NCBI GenBank assembly: GCA_913057765.1
Contig: CAJXPH010000024.1
Span: forward strand, 1 to 18,039
Length of the DNA: 18,039 bases
Source of the DNA: an uncultured Campylobacteraceae bacterium
GTDB taxonomy: Bacteria > Campylobacterota > Campylobacteria > Campylobacterales > Arcobacteraceae
Reading direction: 5' to 3'
Below are positions 6,761 to 14,843 of the stretch, piece by piece. The notes under the pieces were generated by a model. That model did not search any database. It saw only the letters and a list, made by a program, of their open reading frames with translations, and was not told the origin of the DNA. Made by a program: the position numbers and the translations under genes. The first letter of the stretch is position 1; each line of letters starts with the position of its first letter.

Positions 6761-9163
6761 ATGTTTAAATTTGAAGAGCATGATGCATCAAATTATTTGG
6801 ATGTAGAAAACGAAGATTTGGTTGTTACAAACATCTTAGATAAATATAATATATCTTCAGAGACCACTTTTCTTTACAATGTTAATGATGACTATCATGC
6901 ATTAATGGAATATATAAGTGAGCAATATTTTGATGAGAAAGAAATTCCAGAAGATATCATTGAACAATTAATTTCTAACATAAATTTCAAAACTTATTTA
7001 TTAACAGCAATTCAAGAAAAAATGAATAATATACTATCTGATAACTCGACAATTGTATTTAAAGAAATTGTTACTATTGTTAATCTATTATCTTTTGGTA
7101 AAAAATTTAGTATTTTTGAAAGTTATAACTTTTACAACCTTGAAGAATTGGGATTACTATTTAGAGAATTTGAAGATAAATTAAAAGAATTAAAAACAAG
7201 TGATGAAAAAGATTTCATAATTACTTTTAATCACTATACAATACTAATTGAAGTAGTAAATGAGTTATGTACTATTAATTCTACAGATGTATTAAGAAAG
7301 AAAACAATTAACCCTATTATAGATTCACTTAGTGAAACTATTAATATCGTAAAATTTAATATCAAGTTAGATGAGAATCAAGTAAATACTCTAAATAATA
7401 TATTAGGTAAACTACTATTTTATTATTCACATATTCCATTTATCAATACTACAAATAAAGATTCACAATATTTAATTGATGAATTCAAATTTAATTTTGA
7501 AAAACTTTGTGATGGATATCAACTATCAAAAAATACAAATTTTGGTGGAGATCTAAACAACGAAGAATATTACAAAATATTTTTAAACTCTATTACTACT
7601 CTACTTTCAACTTTAATTTATAAACTAGAAGTTACATATAAATATAGTGATTTTAAAGATATTAATATGTTTGAAGAGATATTAGAACTTTATGTGAGTG
7701 TAATTGAACATATTCAAATACCAAAACTTAATGATGTGCAAGATTTTAAAACACATCTTCTTAATAACTATATTTACATTTACAATAAAGAACTAGATAC
7801 AAATGATTTTCTTTATATGATTGATGAATTTATTGAAAATCCAGATTTCAATAGTTCTAATATGCATATAATTCATTCTTTAGTACTCTTTGCTTCAAAT
7901 ATAAATGATGAAAAACTACTAAAAATTCTAGAAATTTTGATTAAGCTAGATAAATTTAAAAATGATTATCATGAGTTTTATAAATTAAATGTTTGTGATG
8001 TTATTATAAATAGATTTGTTTATTCACAAAATCAAATTATGTCAAAAGGCTTAGTTGAAGGAATTGTTGAATATGTAGAAACAAATAAAATTGCTTCACA
8101 TCTAATGTCTATTTATTCTAAAATATATCTATCTTTATCTCTTTATTATTCATACGATAGTGATTTTAAATCTATAGAACTTTCCAAATTATATTATTTT
8201 AGTTATATAGGAATCAATGGAAAAGATTTACTTGAAAATGAGTATTCAAGACTCAATAGGGATATATTATACAATCATGGTAAAAAATCAATTGAAGATA
8301 TGAATTTAGAAAATGTAATGATTTCAGATTCTAAATGTATTGAAATTGGGTCAAAACTGTTAAAAAATTATTTTGAACAACAAGAGATAAACTTGAAGTA
8401 TAATATCAACCAGAAGTTATCAAATATTGTTACTGATATTTTTACAAATGATGGATTAAATGATGATTTATTAAATAAACACATTGAAGGATTCATTTCT
8501 AGAGATATCTTTCATGGACTAACATTTGTTTCTATCGAAGGCTTATGTGAAAATGAATGTACTTTAATAGATTTAGGTTATGAGAAAATAGAAATTCCGT
8601 TAATTGATGGATATAAATTAAGAATGGCGTATTCAAATGTTTATAAATATATTTTTGAAAATATATATGAAAAAAATAAAGAATATATAAAACAAAATAT
8701 TATCAATTTGATAATAAGTTATTTAAAAAGTATTCCTATTTACTATGATAAAATAACTAGACTTTACAACCTAGATAAACTTCAAACTGATTTAAACAAA
8801 AAAGACAATGAAGAATTTATTTTTGTGGAATATTATATAAATAATTTAGTTGATTTAAATAGAAAATATAACTATTCAAAAACAAATGAACTATTTAAAG
8901 AATATGCAAATAAAATAAATGAAATAACACCTATATATAGAATGTCTGGTCCAAAAATTGGTTTTATATTAAATTCGAATGATGATTATACTTCTATAAT
9001 AGAAAAGATTAAAGAGGTATCTGTTTCTTATAATGAAGAAAAAATAAACTTTGATTTAATATTTGCAGTTTCATGGGGAAATAAAAGTAATATTTTAGAA
9101 AAATCATCTCATTGCGTTAGTTTAGCACTAACTACAGAAGAAAAGTATTATGAGTTTAAGTAA
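6761..9163 (+). CDS. Large helical protein with degenerate C-terminal GGDEF domain
   Basis: An 800-residue soluble protein with no signal peptide or obvious membrane helix. Residues 1-650 are Asn/Asp/Glu/Lys/Ile-rich, appear largely alpha-helical and match no family I know. From about 661 the protein follows the GGDEF plan. YYDKITRLYNLDKLQTDL resembles D-x-LTGLxNR, and FIFVEYYINNLVDLNRKYNYSKTNELF resembles the DIDxFKxxND helix. R727-M-S-G-P-K-I-G-F stands where R-x-GGDEF should be, followed by the usual V-S-x-G strand (AVSWG). The signature is S-G-P-K-I, so cyclic di-GMP synthesis is very unlikely. A scaffold or regulatory role is possible. It follows recO and converges on a HDOD protein gene. 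The overall function is unknown; the GGDEF-like call rests on pattern order only. Confidence 0.6.
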   Translation: MFKFEEHDASNYLDVENEDLVVTNILDKYNISSETTFLYNVNDDYHALMEYISEQYFDEKEIPEDIIEQLISNINFKTYLLTAIQEKMNNILSDNSTIVFKEIVTIVNLLSFGKKFSIFESYNFYNLEELGLLFREFEDKLKELKTSDEKDFIITFNHYTILIEVVNELCTINSTDVLRKKTINPIIDSLSETINIVKFNIKLDENQVNTLNNILGKLLFYYSHIPFINTTNKDSQYLIDEFKFNFEKLCDGYQLSKNTNFGGDLNNEEYYKIFLNSITTLLSTLIYKLEVTYKYSDFKDINMFEEILELYVSVIEHIQIPKLNDVQDFKTHLLNNYIYIYNKELDTNDFLYMIDEFIENPDFNSSNMHIIHSLVLFASNINDEKLLKILEILIKLDKFKNDYHEFYKLNVCDVIINRFVYSQNQIMSKGLVEGIVEYVETNKIASHLMSIYSKIYLSLSLYYSYDSDFKSIELSKLYYFSYIGINGKDLLENEYSRLNRDILYNHGKKSIEDMNLENVMISDSKCIEIGSKLLKNYFEQQEINLKYNINQKLSNIVTDIFTNDGLNDDLLNKHIEGFISRDIFHGLTFVSIEGLCENECTLIDLGYEKIEIPLIDGYKLRMAYSNVYKYIFENIYEKNKEYIKQNIINLIISYLKSIPIYYDKITRLYNLDKLQTDLNKKDNEEFIFVEYYINNLVDLNRKYNYSKTNELFKEYANKINEITPIYRMSGPKIGFILNSNDDYTSIIEKIKEVSVSYNEEKINFDLIFAVSWGNKSNILEKSSHCVSLALTTEEKYYEFK

Positions 9164-9186
9164 TTAAGACTCAAAGTCTTAATTAC
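9160..9186. terminator. Perfect 12-base inverted repeat containing both stop codons
   Basis: GTAATTAAGACT (9160-9171) and AGTCTTAATTAC (9175-9186) are perfect inverted arms around CAA. The plus-strand stop (9161-9163) and the minus-strand stop (9183-9185) both lie inside the stem. It is likely a two-way terminator or mRNA end stabiliser, though no T tract follows on either side. Confidence 0.7.
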
Positions 9187-10001
9187 TCGTCTAGAAGTCT
9201 ATCTTGTAGTTTTTCGATAGCCGCATTAAGGTGCTTAACCTCTAATCCATATCTTGTAGCTTTTGCAATACCTTTTTGAATATTCTCATCACTTAAAGGA
9301 TCAGTAACATTACAAACAGTTTTTATAACATCAAGGATTTCTGTACTATTTACAAATTTATCATCACATTTTTCTATATCATCAACAAATTCAATAACAT
9401 TAATTAAATTGTCACTTAACTTCCAATGTTTGAAAATACTAGCAGTGATTTGAGAAGTTGTCATTCCTGTAACTTCTTTTTCTGCTTCTGCAATAGTTTT
9501 ACCAGAAGAAAGTAATAATTTAAACTCTTCTGTTTTTCCTTCACTATCAATCACATCTGCAAGAATAAACTTTCCTGCTTCTTGTAATAAGGCAGGTAAA
9601 ACTAATTCTTCTTTCAAATCAAATGAAACTTTTGTAAGCCACATTGATGTAAGAGTAGTTGCTAGATTTGATGCTCTCATAAAATCATCACTATTTATTC
9701 CATAAGCAGACAAGTTAGTTTTTAATAAATTTTGTACTGTTCCACCAATTGCAATAGATATTGTAAAATTTATTCCTAGTAAGTTGATAGCTTTACTTGC
9801 TGTTTCAACCTTACTTCTAAATCCGAACATTGCTGAATTTGAAACTTTTAGTAAAGTTGATACAATAAGTGCATCTCTCTCAACTATTTTCAATAATTCA
9901 AATGCTTCTTTTTCAGGCTGTTGTCTGAATTCTTCAATTTCAATAATTGTCTTTGGTAATGGAGGTAAAGACTCAATTTTTTCTATAATATTTTCATTCA
10001 A
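9183..10001 (-). CDS. HDOD domain signalling protein
   Basis: A 272-residue cytoplasmic protein. LPPLPKTIIEIEEF (12-25), ERDALIVSTLLKVSNSAMFGF (41-61) and ASKAINLLGINF (68-79) are typical of HDOD, a non-catalytic relative of HD phosphohydrolases found in bacterial signalling proteins. Where a true HD enzyme has H-D followed by GK, this protein has LLQEAGKFIL (138-147), so the metal-binding His-Asp pair is Gln-Glu and no hydrolase activity is expected. The start is TTG (9999-10001). AGGAG at 10009-10013 is 7 bases upstream and the nearby ATG is out of frame. Two TATAAT-like elements (10028-10041, minus strand) could be its promoter. It converges on the degenerate GGDEF gene, so two catalytically degenerate signalling domains sit side by side. 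Confidence 0.88.
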   Translation of the reverse strand: MNENIIEKIESLPPLPKTIIEIEEFRQQPEKEAFELLKIVERDALIVSTLLKVSNSAMFGFRSKVETASKAINLLGINFTISIAIGGTVQNLLKTNLSAYGINSDDFMRASNLATTLTSMWLTKVSFDLKEELVLPALLQEAGKFILADVIDSEGKTEEFKLLLSSGKTIAEAEKEVTGMTTSQITASIFKHWKLSDNLINVIEFVDDIEKCDDKFVNSTEILDVIKTVCNVTDPLSDENIQKGIAKATRYGLEVKHLNAAIEKLQDRLLDE

Positions 10002-10163
10002 AATAAAACTCCTGTTGCAAAAAATCTATTATAAGATTATATCAAATATAATATCTAAATAATCTTACTCTTAAACTATATGTAAAAAATAACAAAAAAT
10101 ATTTTTATGATAATTTTAGGTTTAATATCTCTATTTAATCCTATTTATTATCTTTTATTAGTA

Positions 10164-11267
10164 TTAAACGTTAAATCTAAAGTGCATTACATCGCCATCT
10201 TGAACAACGTAATCTTTTCCTTCAAGTTTTAACTTACCTGCTTCTTTACATTTTGATTCACCACCAAGTGTAACGAAATCTTCATAAGAAATAACCTCAG
10301 CTTTAATAAAACCTTTTTCAAAATCATTATGAATAACCGCAGCAGCCTGAGGTGCTTTAGTATCTTTTTTGATTGTCCAAGCTCTAACTTCAATTTTCCC
10401 AGCTGTAAAGTATGATTGTAAACCTAACTTGTCAAATGCTCTATGAATAATTTGCTCTAAACCAGATTCTTCAACACCTAAATCAGTTAAAAATTCTTGT
10501 GCCTCATCATCCTCAAGGCCAACTAGTTCCTCTTCTATTTTTGCACATAAAATAATTGCATCAGCATTTACTTTTGAAGCATGTTCTTTTACTAAATCAA
10601 CAAATTTATTTCCACCATCAGCTAATGAATCTTCATCAACATTAGCTCCATAAATAACATCTTTATTTGATAAAAGTCTTAATTCTGTATCTAAATCAAT
10701 AAATAGTTCATTTTCTCTATCTTCAAAAGACTTTGCTGGTTCTAATTCTTCTAAATGCGTTAATAAAGCACTTGCAATAACAAGTTTAGCAGCAGCTGAT
10801 TTATCAAATTTTGATTCTTTCTTTAACTTATCACATTTCTTTTCTACTTGAGAAATATCAGCATAGATAAGTTCTGTTTCAATTATTTCAATATCTCGTA
10901 AAGGATCAATTCCACCTTCAACATGTACAACATTTTCATCTTCAAAACATCTAACCATATGTAAGATCACTTCAACTTCTCGAATATTAGATAAAAATTT
11001 ATTACCTAAACCTTCGCCTTTTGAAGCACCTTTAACTAGTCCTGCAATATCAACAAAATCAATTGTCGAATGTTGAATCTTATCAGGAACAACTATTTTT
11101 GCTAATGCATCTAATCTTTTATCAGGAACTGGAACAATTGCCTTGTTTGGCTCAATTGTACAAAATGGATAATTTTGTGCTTCTGCATTTTGTGCTTTTG
11201 TTAAAGCATTAAAAGTTGTTGATTTACCTATATTTGGAAGTCCTACTATTCCTACACCTAATCCCAT
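10164..11267 (-). CDS. ychF: Ribosome-associated ATPase YchF (Obg-like)
   Basis: A 367-residue protein close to the family norm (363 in E. coli). The P-loop is GLPNIGKS (9-16), where YchF has a Pro-Asn, and the G3 motif lies in DFVDIAGLVKGASKGEGLGNKFL (about 71-93). NVDED stands in place of the GTPase NKxD, consistent with YchF preferring ATP over GTP. A coiled-coil insertion lies in the middle and a TGS domain at the C-terminus ends in VVQDGDVMHFRFNV. YchF binds ribosomes and affects stress responses and translation of leaderless mRNAs. A TATAAT lies on the minus strand at 11326-11331, about 60 bases upstream, and AAGG precedes the ATG. Confidence 0.97.
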   Translation of the reverse strand: MGLGVGIVGLPNIGKSTTFNALTKAQNAEAQNYPFCTIEPNKAIVPVPDKRLDALAKIVVPDKIQHSTIDFVDIAGLVKGASKGEGLGNKFLSNIREVEVILHMVRCFEDENVVHVEGGIDPLRDIEIIETELIYADISQVEKKCDKLKKESKFDKSAAAKLVIASALLTHLEELEPAKSFEDRENELFIDLDTELRLLSNKDVIYGANVDEDSLADGGNKFVDLVKEHASKVNADAIILCAKIEEELVGLEDDEAQEFLTDLGVEESGLEQIIHRAFDKLGLQSYFTAGKIEVRAWTIKKDTKAPQAAAVIHNDFEKGFIKAEVISYEDFVTLGGESKCKEAGKLKLEGKDYVVQDGDVMHFRFNV

Positions 11268-11415
11268 TAAAAACCTTTTTATTTATTCTTTTGTATCCTT
11301 AGTTTAATAAGGAATTTTAAAACTGATTATAAACGAAAAAGGCAAAAAAACAGATAAAGTGGTAAAATATTCTAATAATATATTTTATTTATCTTATTAA
11401 TAATTCTTGTTTATG

Positions 11416-11450
11416 TATAATCTATTTTAATTAAAAATCATCTTATAAGG
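11416..11450 (+). promoter_or_regulatory. Promoter -10 and ribosome binding site of the 7TMR-DISM kinase gene
   Basis: TATAAT at 11416-11421 (context TTATGTATAATCT) and AAGG at 11447-11450, nine bases from the ATG at 11460. No convincing -35 is seen. Confidence 0.5.
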
Positions 11451-11459
11451 TTTTACTAC

Positions 11460-13304
11460 ATGTTTCGTTTCACAATAATTTTTTTACTATTTTTAAATTC
11501 ACTAATATATGCACTCCCTATAGCGATAAATGAACAAACAGATTCTATAGATTTACTTTCCAAATCAAAAATTTATATTGACAAAAGTGCAAAACTCACA
11601 ATTAATGATATTCAAAAAGAAGAAAAAGGGTTTAAAGATAATAATAAAAAATTATTAGGATTTGGATATTCACCAAACTTTAATGTATGGATAAAATTTA
11701 CTATTTATAATGATACAGATAAAGTTTTAAATAAAATCATTGAATATGACAATCCATTGACAACAAATGTAGAATTTTTTGATCCAAATAAGTCTTATAG
11801 AAAAGAACTGGGAGGACTTTTTTTTAGAGATTCCGAGAAAAAAAATATAAGCCCTACTTTTAATATACAGATAAAACCAAATGAATCAAATACTTATTAT
11901 ATAAAAGCATCTTCACATATCACAACTTTAATAGTAAAACTAAATCTTTGGAGTAATGATAGTTTTTTTGATAAAGAGTTAAAACATCAAATAATTTTAG
12001 CACTCTTTTTTGGTGCAATGTTTATATTAGGGATATATAACCTCTTCATTTATTTCTTTACTAAAGACAGAAGTTACCTATATTATGTAATGTATATTGT
12101 TGGAATAATAATACACCATTTACTATATGTAGGAGTTGCAAATATTTATTTTCTAAATACTTATTGGATGGTAAAAATAGTAGAAATGTCGTCCGTAGTG
12201 GTTGCAATTCCCGTACTTGCATTAGGATTATTTACAAAACACTTTTTACAAACTAAACAATATCCTAAAAATAATATAATCCTTAATACTTTCCTAGTTC
12301 TAATACCTATTTCAATAATATTTTTTCTAATAACAGACGAATATGACCGATTTAGAAATGCTATTACGATGTTGCTTTTAATTTATTTAATGATACTAAC
12401 TTTGTATGCAACAATAAAAAAGAATAAACAAGCGTATTTTATACTTTTTGGTTGGATCATATTTTTATCTTCAGGAATGTTAATGTTTCTATCGAGTGCA
12501 GGAATATTTAATATATATGAATATATACCATATTTAATAGAAACATCTTTTACTTTTGAAGCAATCATCTTTTCAATTGCCCTTGCATATAGAATAAACA
12601 TCTTACAAAAAGAAAAAAATGAAGCAAATGAAAGATTAATTGTTCAAGAACAAAATGAGAAAAAAACTTTAGAAAATAAAGTTGAATTAAAAACAAAAGA
12701 CCTAAGAAAAGCACTAGATGAAAAAAGCATACTACTAAAAGAGTTAAATCATAGAGTTAAAAATAATATGCAAACTATAGTCTCTTTAATTAGGCTTCAA
12801 AATGATGAAATAGAAAACGAAAAATTAAATGATGTATTAGTGACAATTCAAAATAGAATTAATGCCATGAGCCATTTACACGAATTGTTATATAAACAAG
12901 ATAATATATCTCACATAAATGCATATGAATATTTCGACATATTAATAGAAGAAATTGAAGATAGTTATGATAGTAATATTACTATACACAAAAATGTAAC
13001 AACTGATTTAAAAATGGAACAAGCTGTTTATTGTGGTCTGATTTTAAACGAACTTATTACTAATTCATTTAAGTACGCATTTCCAAATAAAGAAGGTAAT
13101 ATCTATATAAATTTAAATAAAGAACTAGACATCTTAACTTTGACAGTAAAAGATGATGGTATAGGTTATAAAAAAGCACAAAGTTCAAACTCTTTAGGTC
13201 TTATATTAATTGATACTTTATCTAAAGTACAGTTGAAAGGAACTGTAAATATTGACTCATCTAAAGGAGTAGAAGTAAATATTTCATGGAAAGAATATAA
13301 TTAA
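11460..13304 (+). CDS. 7TMR-DISM sensor histidine kinase with HisKA_2 domain
   Basis: A 614-residue membrane kinase. A signal peptide (about 1-19) leads to a periplasmic DISMED2-like beta domain (about 20-170, with SPNFNVWIKFTIYND and NTYYIKASSHITT). About seven membrane helices follow (about 178-380), then a coiled coil (380-425). The phospho-box is ELNHRVKNNMQT, with H431 as phospho-acceptor, typical of HisKA_2 kinases. The ATPase domain has N530 and N535 in LILNELITNSFKYAF, D566-G-I-G and SLGLILI. It should sense an extracellular ligand, since DISMED2 domains are thought to bind small molecules or sugars; the ligand is unknown. Its stop codon overlaps the open frame of the next response regulator gene, so the two form a translationally coupled pair. 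Confidence 0.93.
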   Translation: MFRFTIIFLLFLNSLIYALPIAINEQTDSIDLLSKSKIYIDKSAKLTINDIQKEEKGFKDNNKKLLGFGYSPNFNVWIKFTIYNDTDKVLNKIIEYDNPLTTNVEFFDPNKSYRKELGGLFFRDSEKKNISPTFNIQIKPNESNTYYIKASSHITTLIVKLNLWSNDSFFDKELKHQIILALFFGAMFILGIYNLFIYFFTKDRSYLYYVMYIVGIIIHHLLYVGVANIYFLNTYWMVKIVEMSSVVVAIPVLALGLFTKHFLQTKQYPKNNIILNTFLVLIPISIIFFLITDEYDRFRNAITMLLLIYLMILTLYATIKKNKQAYFILFGWIIFLSSGMLMFLSSAGIFNIYEYIPYLIETSFTFEAIIFSIALAYRINILQKEKNEANERLIVQEQNEKKTLENKVELKTKDLRKALDEKSILLKELNHRVKNNMQTIVSLIRLQNDEIENEKLNDVLVTIQNRINAMSHLHELLYKQDNISHINAYEYFDILIEEIEDSYDSNITIHKNVTTDLKMEQAVYCGLILNELITNSFKYAFPNKEGNIYINLNKELDILTLTVKDDGIGYKKAQSSNSLGLILIDTLSKVQLKGTVNIDSSKGVEVNISWKEYN

Positions 13305-13986
13305 AACTAAAATTTTAATAGTAGAAGATGAAACAATTGTTGCACTGGATATAAAAAATGCTCTTATATCACTTAACTATATAATAACTGATGTAGTAAC
13401 TAACTATACGGATACAATAAAAAGTGTTCTAAAAGAGAAGCCAGATATTGTATTAATGGATATAAACCTTGGAGACAGTAAGGACGGGATTGAAACTGTA
13501 AAAGATATTCAGAGAATAGAAAACATCCCTATAATTTATCTAACTGCGTATTCTGATGAAAATACCATAAAAAGAGCAATTGAAACAAATCCAATTAGTT
13601 ATTTATTAAAACCTTTTAAAAGAGAAGAACTAAAAACAGCTATTCTTCTTGGTCTTTTTAAACTACATAGATCAAATCAAATCAATATTGATAATAAGTG
13701 TAAAAATATAGGATTTGACTACTACTATGACATATATAATGAAATATTATACTATAAAACCATTCCCATAAAATTAAGTATAAATGAGAAAAAGCTACTT
13801 ACAATTCTAGTAGAAGCAAAAGGTGCTATCGTATCTTTTAGAGAACTAGAATATTTAATTTGGCCTGATGCTCCTATCTCTGACAGTGCATTAAGAACCC
13901 TTGTATATAGACTTCGAGTTAAGCTCGAATATAAGATCATAGAAACCATCCCTTCTTTAGGCTGTAAACTCACTCCAATTTTTTAA
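13297..13986 (+). CDS. OmpR-type response regulator without a canonical start codon
   Basis: A receiver domain with E10-D11 acidic pocket, D55 phospho-acceptor (in VLMDINL), T83 and K105 (LLKPF), followed by a winged helix DNA-binding domain (about 138-229, ending LRTLVYRLRVKLEYKIIETIPSLGCKL). The frame is open from 13279, before the kinase stop at 13302-13304. No ATG, GTG or TTG occurs until ATG 13456, which is codon 54 and would remove half the receiver. Alignment with the paralogue at 15380 puts its ATG opposite ATA at 13297-13299; ATT at 13300 is the other candidate. GGAAAG (13288-13293) may be the ribosome binding site. I therefore annotate from 13297. It is about 229 residues and is the likely partner of the preceding kinase. 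A sequencing error, rare start or frameshift could each explain the start. Confidence 0.8.
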   Translation: MIKTKILIVEDETIVALDIKNALISLNYIITDVVTNYTDTIKSVLKEKPDIVLMDINLGDSKDGIETVKDIQRIENIPIIYLTAYSDENTIKRAIETNPISYLLKPFKREELKTAILLGLFKLHRSNQINIDNKCKNIGFDYYYDIYNEILYYKTIPIKLSINEKKLLTILVEAKGAIVSFRELEYLIWPDAPISDSALRTLVYRLRVKLEYKIIETIPSLGCKLTPIF

Positions 13987-14019
13987 TTAAAATAATCTAC
14001 AAAACCTTTTTTATATTCT

Positions 14020-14051
14020 TGTGACAGGAACTGTGACGCTACACCTATAAA
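14020..14051 (+). promoter_or_regulatory. Direct-repeat operator and promoter of the acyltransferase gene
   Basis: TGTGAC at 14020-14025 and again at 14032-14037, a 12-base period, lies 8 bases upstream of a -10-like TATAAA (14046-14051). The repeats cover the place of the -35 element, the usual position for an OmpR-family activator bound as a tandem dimer. The same pair of repeats occurs at 15264-15281. Confidence 0.6.
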
Positions 14052-14055
14052 GTAT

Positions 14056-14070
14056 GTCCTAAAAAAGGAC
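14056..14070 (+). promoter_or_regulatory. Hairpin enclosing the ribosome binding site
   Basis: GTCCT (14056-14060) and AGGAC (14066-14070) form a 5-base stem with an AAAAA loop. The Shine-Dalgarno AGGA (14066-14069), 6 bases from the ATG at 14076, is in the right arm, so the fold would mask it. Confidence 0.5.
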
Positions 14071-14075
14071 AAAAG

Positions 14076-14834
14076 ATGATACATATAAATAAAAATGTAC
14101 TTCTAACTCAATTACAAAACATCATAAAAAAAGACGAAACTATAAAGTATGACTATTTACCAGATAGTTTTAATAAAAAACAATCACAGGCATTTGAAAC
14201 CTTTAAAAAAAGAATTCAATTAGAAGAAATAATAGAAGAGACTATTGCTTTCAATAAAAGTTTATCTTGGAATCATAGTAATGAAAATCTAATGTTAACA
14301 ACAACAGCAGAAGAACTAATCCAAGTTTTTAAACTCAGAAGTGATGTATTTAAAGAGATTGGATATCAAAATGAATTTCCGGATACTATTGAAGGACTTA
14401 ATTTTGATAAATTTGATAAAACCTCTGCGTTAATCTATTATAAAAATAATAAAGAAATATCAGGAACAATAAGATTAATCTTTGATTCAAAAAATAATTT
14501 ACCATCTGAGAAAATTTTCTCATTTGATAAAATTAGAAAAAAGAATAGTACTATTGGAGAAATTTCTAGAAATATTGTCAAGAACAGAGGCTTAGGATTA
14601 AACCAAGAATTTAAATATCTTATGTCTGGTATATATAATATCTTTACAAATAACAATATTGATATAGCTTTATCTGGTATTAAAAAAGAACATCTAAAGT
14701 TATTCAAAAAATTAGGAGGAGTAGAAGTAGTAAAAGAGTTAAATACATATGGGAGTTTTGAAAATGAGTGCTTAATTATTTCATACAATCCGAAATTTGC
14801 TTCAAAGTTTTTTAAAAAAGTTTTTTTAAATTAA
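14076..14834 (+). CDS. LuxI-like acyltransferase candidate (autoinducer synthase/GNAT fold)
   Basis: A 252-residue soluble protein. Residues 84-170 carry the conserved pattern of LuxI-type N-acyl-homoserine lactone synthases in order: R88-x3-F92 (LuxI R24/F28), D111-x2-D114 (D45/D48), R133 in SGTIRLI (R70), F148 or F150 (F84), and E162-x2-R165 in GEISR (E101/R104). The conserved Trp between is replaced by Tyr97. An extra N-terminal region of about 75 helical residues precedes it. The same core also defines related acyltransferases such as the PEP-CTERM/exosortase-associated family and N-acyl amino acid synthases, so the product may not be a homoserine lactone. It follows a sensor kinase/regulator pair by 89 bases and has its own promoter with a direct-repeat operator. 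The function as a signal synthase is inferred, and I know of no characterised LuxI protein in Campylobacterota. Confidence 0.55.
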   Translation: MIHINKNVLLTQLQNIIKKDETIKYDYLPDSFNKKQSQAFETFKKRIQLEEIIEETIAFNKSLSWNHSNENLMLTTTAEELIQVFKLRSDVFKEIGYQNEFPDTIEGLNFDKFDKTSALIYYKNNKEISGTIRLIFDSKNNLPSEKIFSFDKIRKKNSTIGEISRNIVKNRGLGLNQEFKYLMSGIYNIFTNNNIDIALSGIKKEHLKLFKKLGGVEVVKELNTYGSFENECLIISYNPKFASKFFKKVFLN

Positions 14835-14843
14835 ATTAAGCTT

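Noticed and set aside
7000..9100. Tandem repeat protein in the 800-residue gene
   Set aside because: The low-complexity Asn/Lys/Ile composition reflects AT bias; I could not find a repeated unit of constant length.
9784..10062. 92-residue plus-strand frame over the HDOD gene start
   Set aside because: It is antisense to the conserved HDOD N-terminus and lacks a ribosome binding site.
11297..11312. CCTTA/TAAGG inverted repeat in the ychF leader
   Set aside because: Only five base pairs in AT-rich sequence; too short to call a regulatory element.
13456..13986. Response regulator starting at ATG 13456
   Set aside because: This start falls one codon before the phospho-acceptor Asp and would delete half of the receiver, while the upstream frame codes the missing half clearly.
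14020..14037. CRP/FNR-type binding site because of TGTGA
   Set aside because: CRP sites are inverted (TGTGA-N6-TCACA); here both copies are in direct orientation with a 12-base period, at both sites.
14811..14830. Terminator between the acyltransferase and membrane protein genes
   Set aside because: The inverted repeat is made only of A and T runs inside the coding end and would be a weak hairpin; no better candidate is seen there.
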